A DNA stretch of 64,000 nucleotides, from contig JAHBNG010000080.1 in assembly GCA_019217005.1 (NCBI GenBank), positions 1 through 64,000 on the forward strand. Direction: 5' to 3'. The DNA comes from Chloroflexi bacterium TSY. Its GTDB lineage: Bacteria > Chloroflexota > Anaerolineae > Caldilineales > Caldilineaceae. Each line of letters opens with the position of its first letter. Within the stretch, counting starts at the first letter, position 1. The notes under the pieces are model-generated. The model worked only from the letters and a program-made list of their open reading frames with translations. It was not told the DNA's origin and ran no database searches. Shown here one piece after another: positions 62,598 to 64,000 of this stretch. Both the position numbers and the translations under genes were made by a program.

Positions 62598-64000
62598 CTT
62601 TACTTTCTGGTAAAGGCTTGAGTGACAAAGGGCAAACCGAAAGGGGCGGAAAAAAGAATCCACCCTGAAAAAACGGGATAAAATGTAAAAATAGTGCTCG
62701 GCTAGTTTAAGCAGCGGCATTGAGGCGGCGATGAGCGAGAACGCCTTTAGGTAAATGGTGTGAAACCGAGGCCTTTTTCCGAAAGTCAGGGTCGAGTTGG
62801 TCGGGAGTTGGAAAAAGAGCACTCGAGAGAACGCGGCGCAGCCTGCCGGGAGTGGCTTGAGGCTCTCGATCCCAGTAGCCAGTCGGTATGGGAGGAAGAG
62901 AAGCGGCTAAATGGGAAAGAAGATTGCCAGCCAGCAGCCCCAGTTCAGGTAAGCGGAAGCAAGCCTCATCGGCATGAACAAATTGACGATGTAAGCCAAT
63001 CATCTGCTTGGAAGCCAAGGGGGGGGGGATGTTCAACAGGCCAGCGCTCCAGATAGAAAAGATAAATGGTTTCAGCTTGTAAAGCCATGACGGTCGCCAG
63101 AACCAAAGGTGTGTGATAAGCAGGATCCTGAAAGACGTAAATCGAATAGGTGCGGTTGGCTGTATCCACCTTGGTTGTCCTGGGGACGAGATTGTGCCAT
63201 GCTTGATAGCGAATCAGGCGACCACTATAGACAAATTGACCAAACGAGTCTGGAGTTGTGGCCTCGAGTCGCTTTCCCCTATAGCATCGAGAGAGCGGAC
63301 GCACAATATCACCATATTCGGGTGGTCTGCCTTTTTTCCTTACGTTCGGGTAACTCATTGCGGCGCGCTGTGCAGTTAATCGCTTCCCGAAGGACAAATC
63401 GGTCGACGTCGCTTTCTAGCATTTCTCTGATTGTAAACCCGGCATCGACCACCGCCACTTCGTCTGACTCCAGTGATTTCTTCGTCTCTTTCAGCAGCTT
63501 TTTCCGAAACTCACTTTCCTTTGTGCCTACCTCGCATCTCATGATTGCCTTGAGCAGTGGCACTCGTTTCCCGCCTATCTCCCCCCGAGCTTATCATCAC
63601 TCCAAAGATGAGCGCGGGCAATGCCCGACGAGCCGTTGAGTTATAGAGTCGGTTCACTTTCCCTTGCAGCTTCGGTCGCCAGAACCCTGTGATATCTATG
63701 CTTTTCACTCGGTATCCTTCTAACTTTTTTGCCTCCCATTCCCCTTTCCACTCCACTTCTTCTTGCCACGATGAGAGCAGGCTTGCAATATCCCATGATC
63801 CATATCGAAAGCTCCACCAGCTTCGCCGGAGCTCCTCATCTTCAAACCCGCTTTCACTCAATCCACTATGGATTGCTCCTCGACTTTTCAGAAACGACCC
63901 ATTCATCATCGCCCACATCAGACGCATTACATTTACGTTTGTTCCCACCGGCGTTACTTGCAATACATTCATCAGTACTGCTATAGTTATTTCTGGCGCG
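62598..64000 (-). mobile_element. 1.5-kb insertion sequence, copy 3 (cut by window edge)
   Basis: Starts CTTTACTTTCTGGTAAAGG as in copy 1 and continues to the window end about 100 bp short of the other terminus. About 95% or better identity to copies 1 and 2 by eye, with the main differences in homopolymer lengths. Confidence 0.9.
62707..64000 (-). pseudogene. Transposase of the 1.5-kb IS, copy 3, frame-disrupted
   Basis: The start codon lies just beyond the edge. The N-terminal part (63972 to about 63590) reads through the site that is broken in copies 1 and 2 (WQEEVEWKGEWEAKKLEGYR), showing the true sequence there. Frame breaks remain at the G6 run (about 63583-63588), an A6 run (about 63333-63338) and a C10 run (about 63019-63028). 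Confidence 0.82.

Overview
The window reads like a bacterial chromosome segment, most likely Chloroflexota (Anaerolineae/Caldilineae-like). This is inferred from gene content, not from a marker gene. The supporting features are a MoxR/DUF4350/DUF4129 operon, a MalT-type LuxR regulator, a fasciclin lipoprotein, a DUF385 (F420-type) nitroreductase, PhyH dioxygenases, a metY-metX-metW operon behind a SAM-I riboswitch, and secreted proteins ending in a short '-LP...R' tail. No rRNA, tRNA or CRISPR array was seen. The other striking feature is the density of insertion sequences, MITE-like elements and small palindromic repeats in nearly every intergenic gap.

Layout. 0.3-8.4 kb: a seven-gene minus-strand operon (fasciclin lipoprotein, P-loop NTPase, enolase-superfamily enzyme, membrane protein, DUF4129, DUF4350, MoxR). 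Two of its genes are each split by a copy of the same roughly 220-bp MITE; one of those MITEs contains a second, 155-bp MITE. 8.7-13.9 kb: a plus-strand operon with a single-TM protein, a 7TM/GAF/HTH protein and FtsK. 14.1-15.7 kb: a 1.67-kb IS with 8-bp target duplication; its ends match the 155-bp MITE. 15.8-21.2 kb: gamma-glutamyltransferase and two secreted proteins, one with about 11 DUF5666-type repeats. 21.4-25.7 kb: a SDR-like reductase, a methyltransferase, gene remnants and the first of three copies of a 1.5-kb IS. 25.8-33.3 kb: MalT-like regulator, Gfo/Idh/MocA oxidoreductase, GNAT, DinB, Uma2, and an ISAs1-family IS with 10-bp target duplication.

33.4-44.4 kb: a carbohydrate/dioxygenase region (DUF385, PfkB kinase, PmoA-like protein, a decayed glycosidase-like/FGE gene, a decayed TauD gene, two PhyH proteins, a 2-hydroxyacid dehydrogenase, a broken M24 peptidase). 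Parts look GC-richer than their surroundings, and three genes carry multiple frameshifts. 44.7-50 kb: TetR regulator with an operator-like palindrome, SDR, K+ channel, DUF899, ECF sigma factor and a small hypothetical protein. 50.1-54.1 kb: second 1.5-kb IS copy and a 14-repeat RCC1 lipoprotein with a frameshift. 54.9-59.9 kb: M24 peptidase and the riboswitch-controlled methionine operon. 59.9-64 kb: repeat-rich DNA with a small membrane ORF, a candidate non-coding RNA gene, a SWIM-domain protein, another 220-bp MITE and the third IS copy, cut by the window edge.

The transposases of all three IS families are frame-disrupted, mostly at mononucleotide runs, whereas long host genes such as ftsK and the MalT-like gene are intact. 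The most original material is the repeat ecology (nested MITEs, an empty versus filled IS target site, palindromes with interleaved arms) and the candidate small RNA at about 61.24-61.41 kb.
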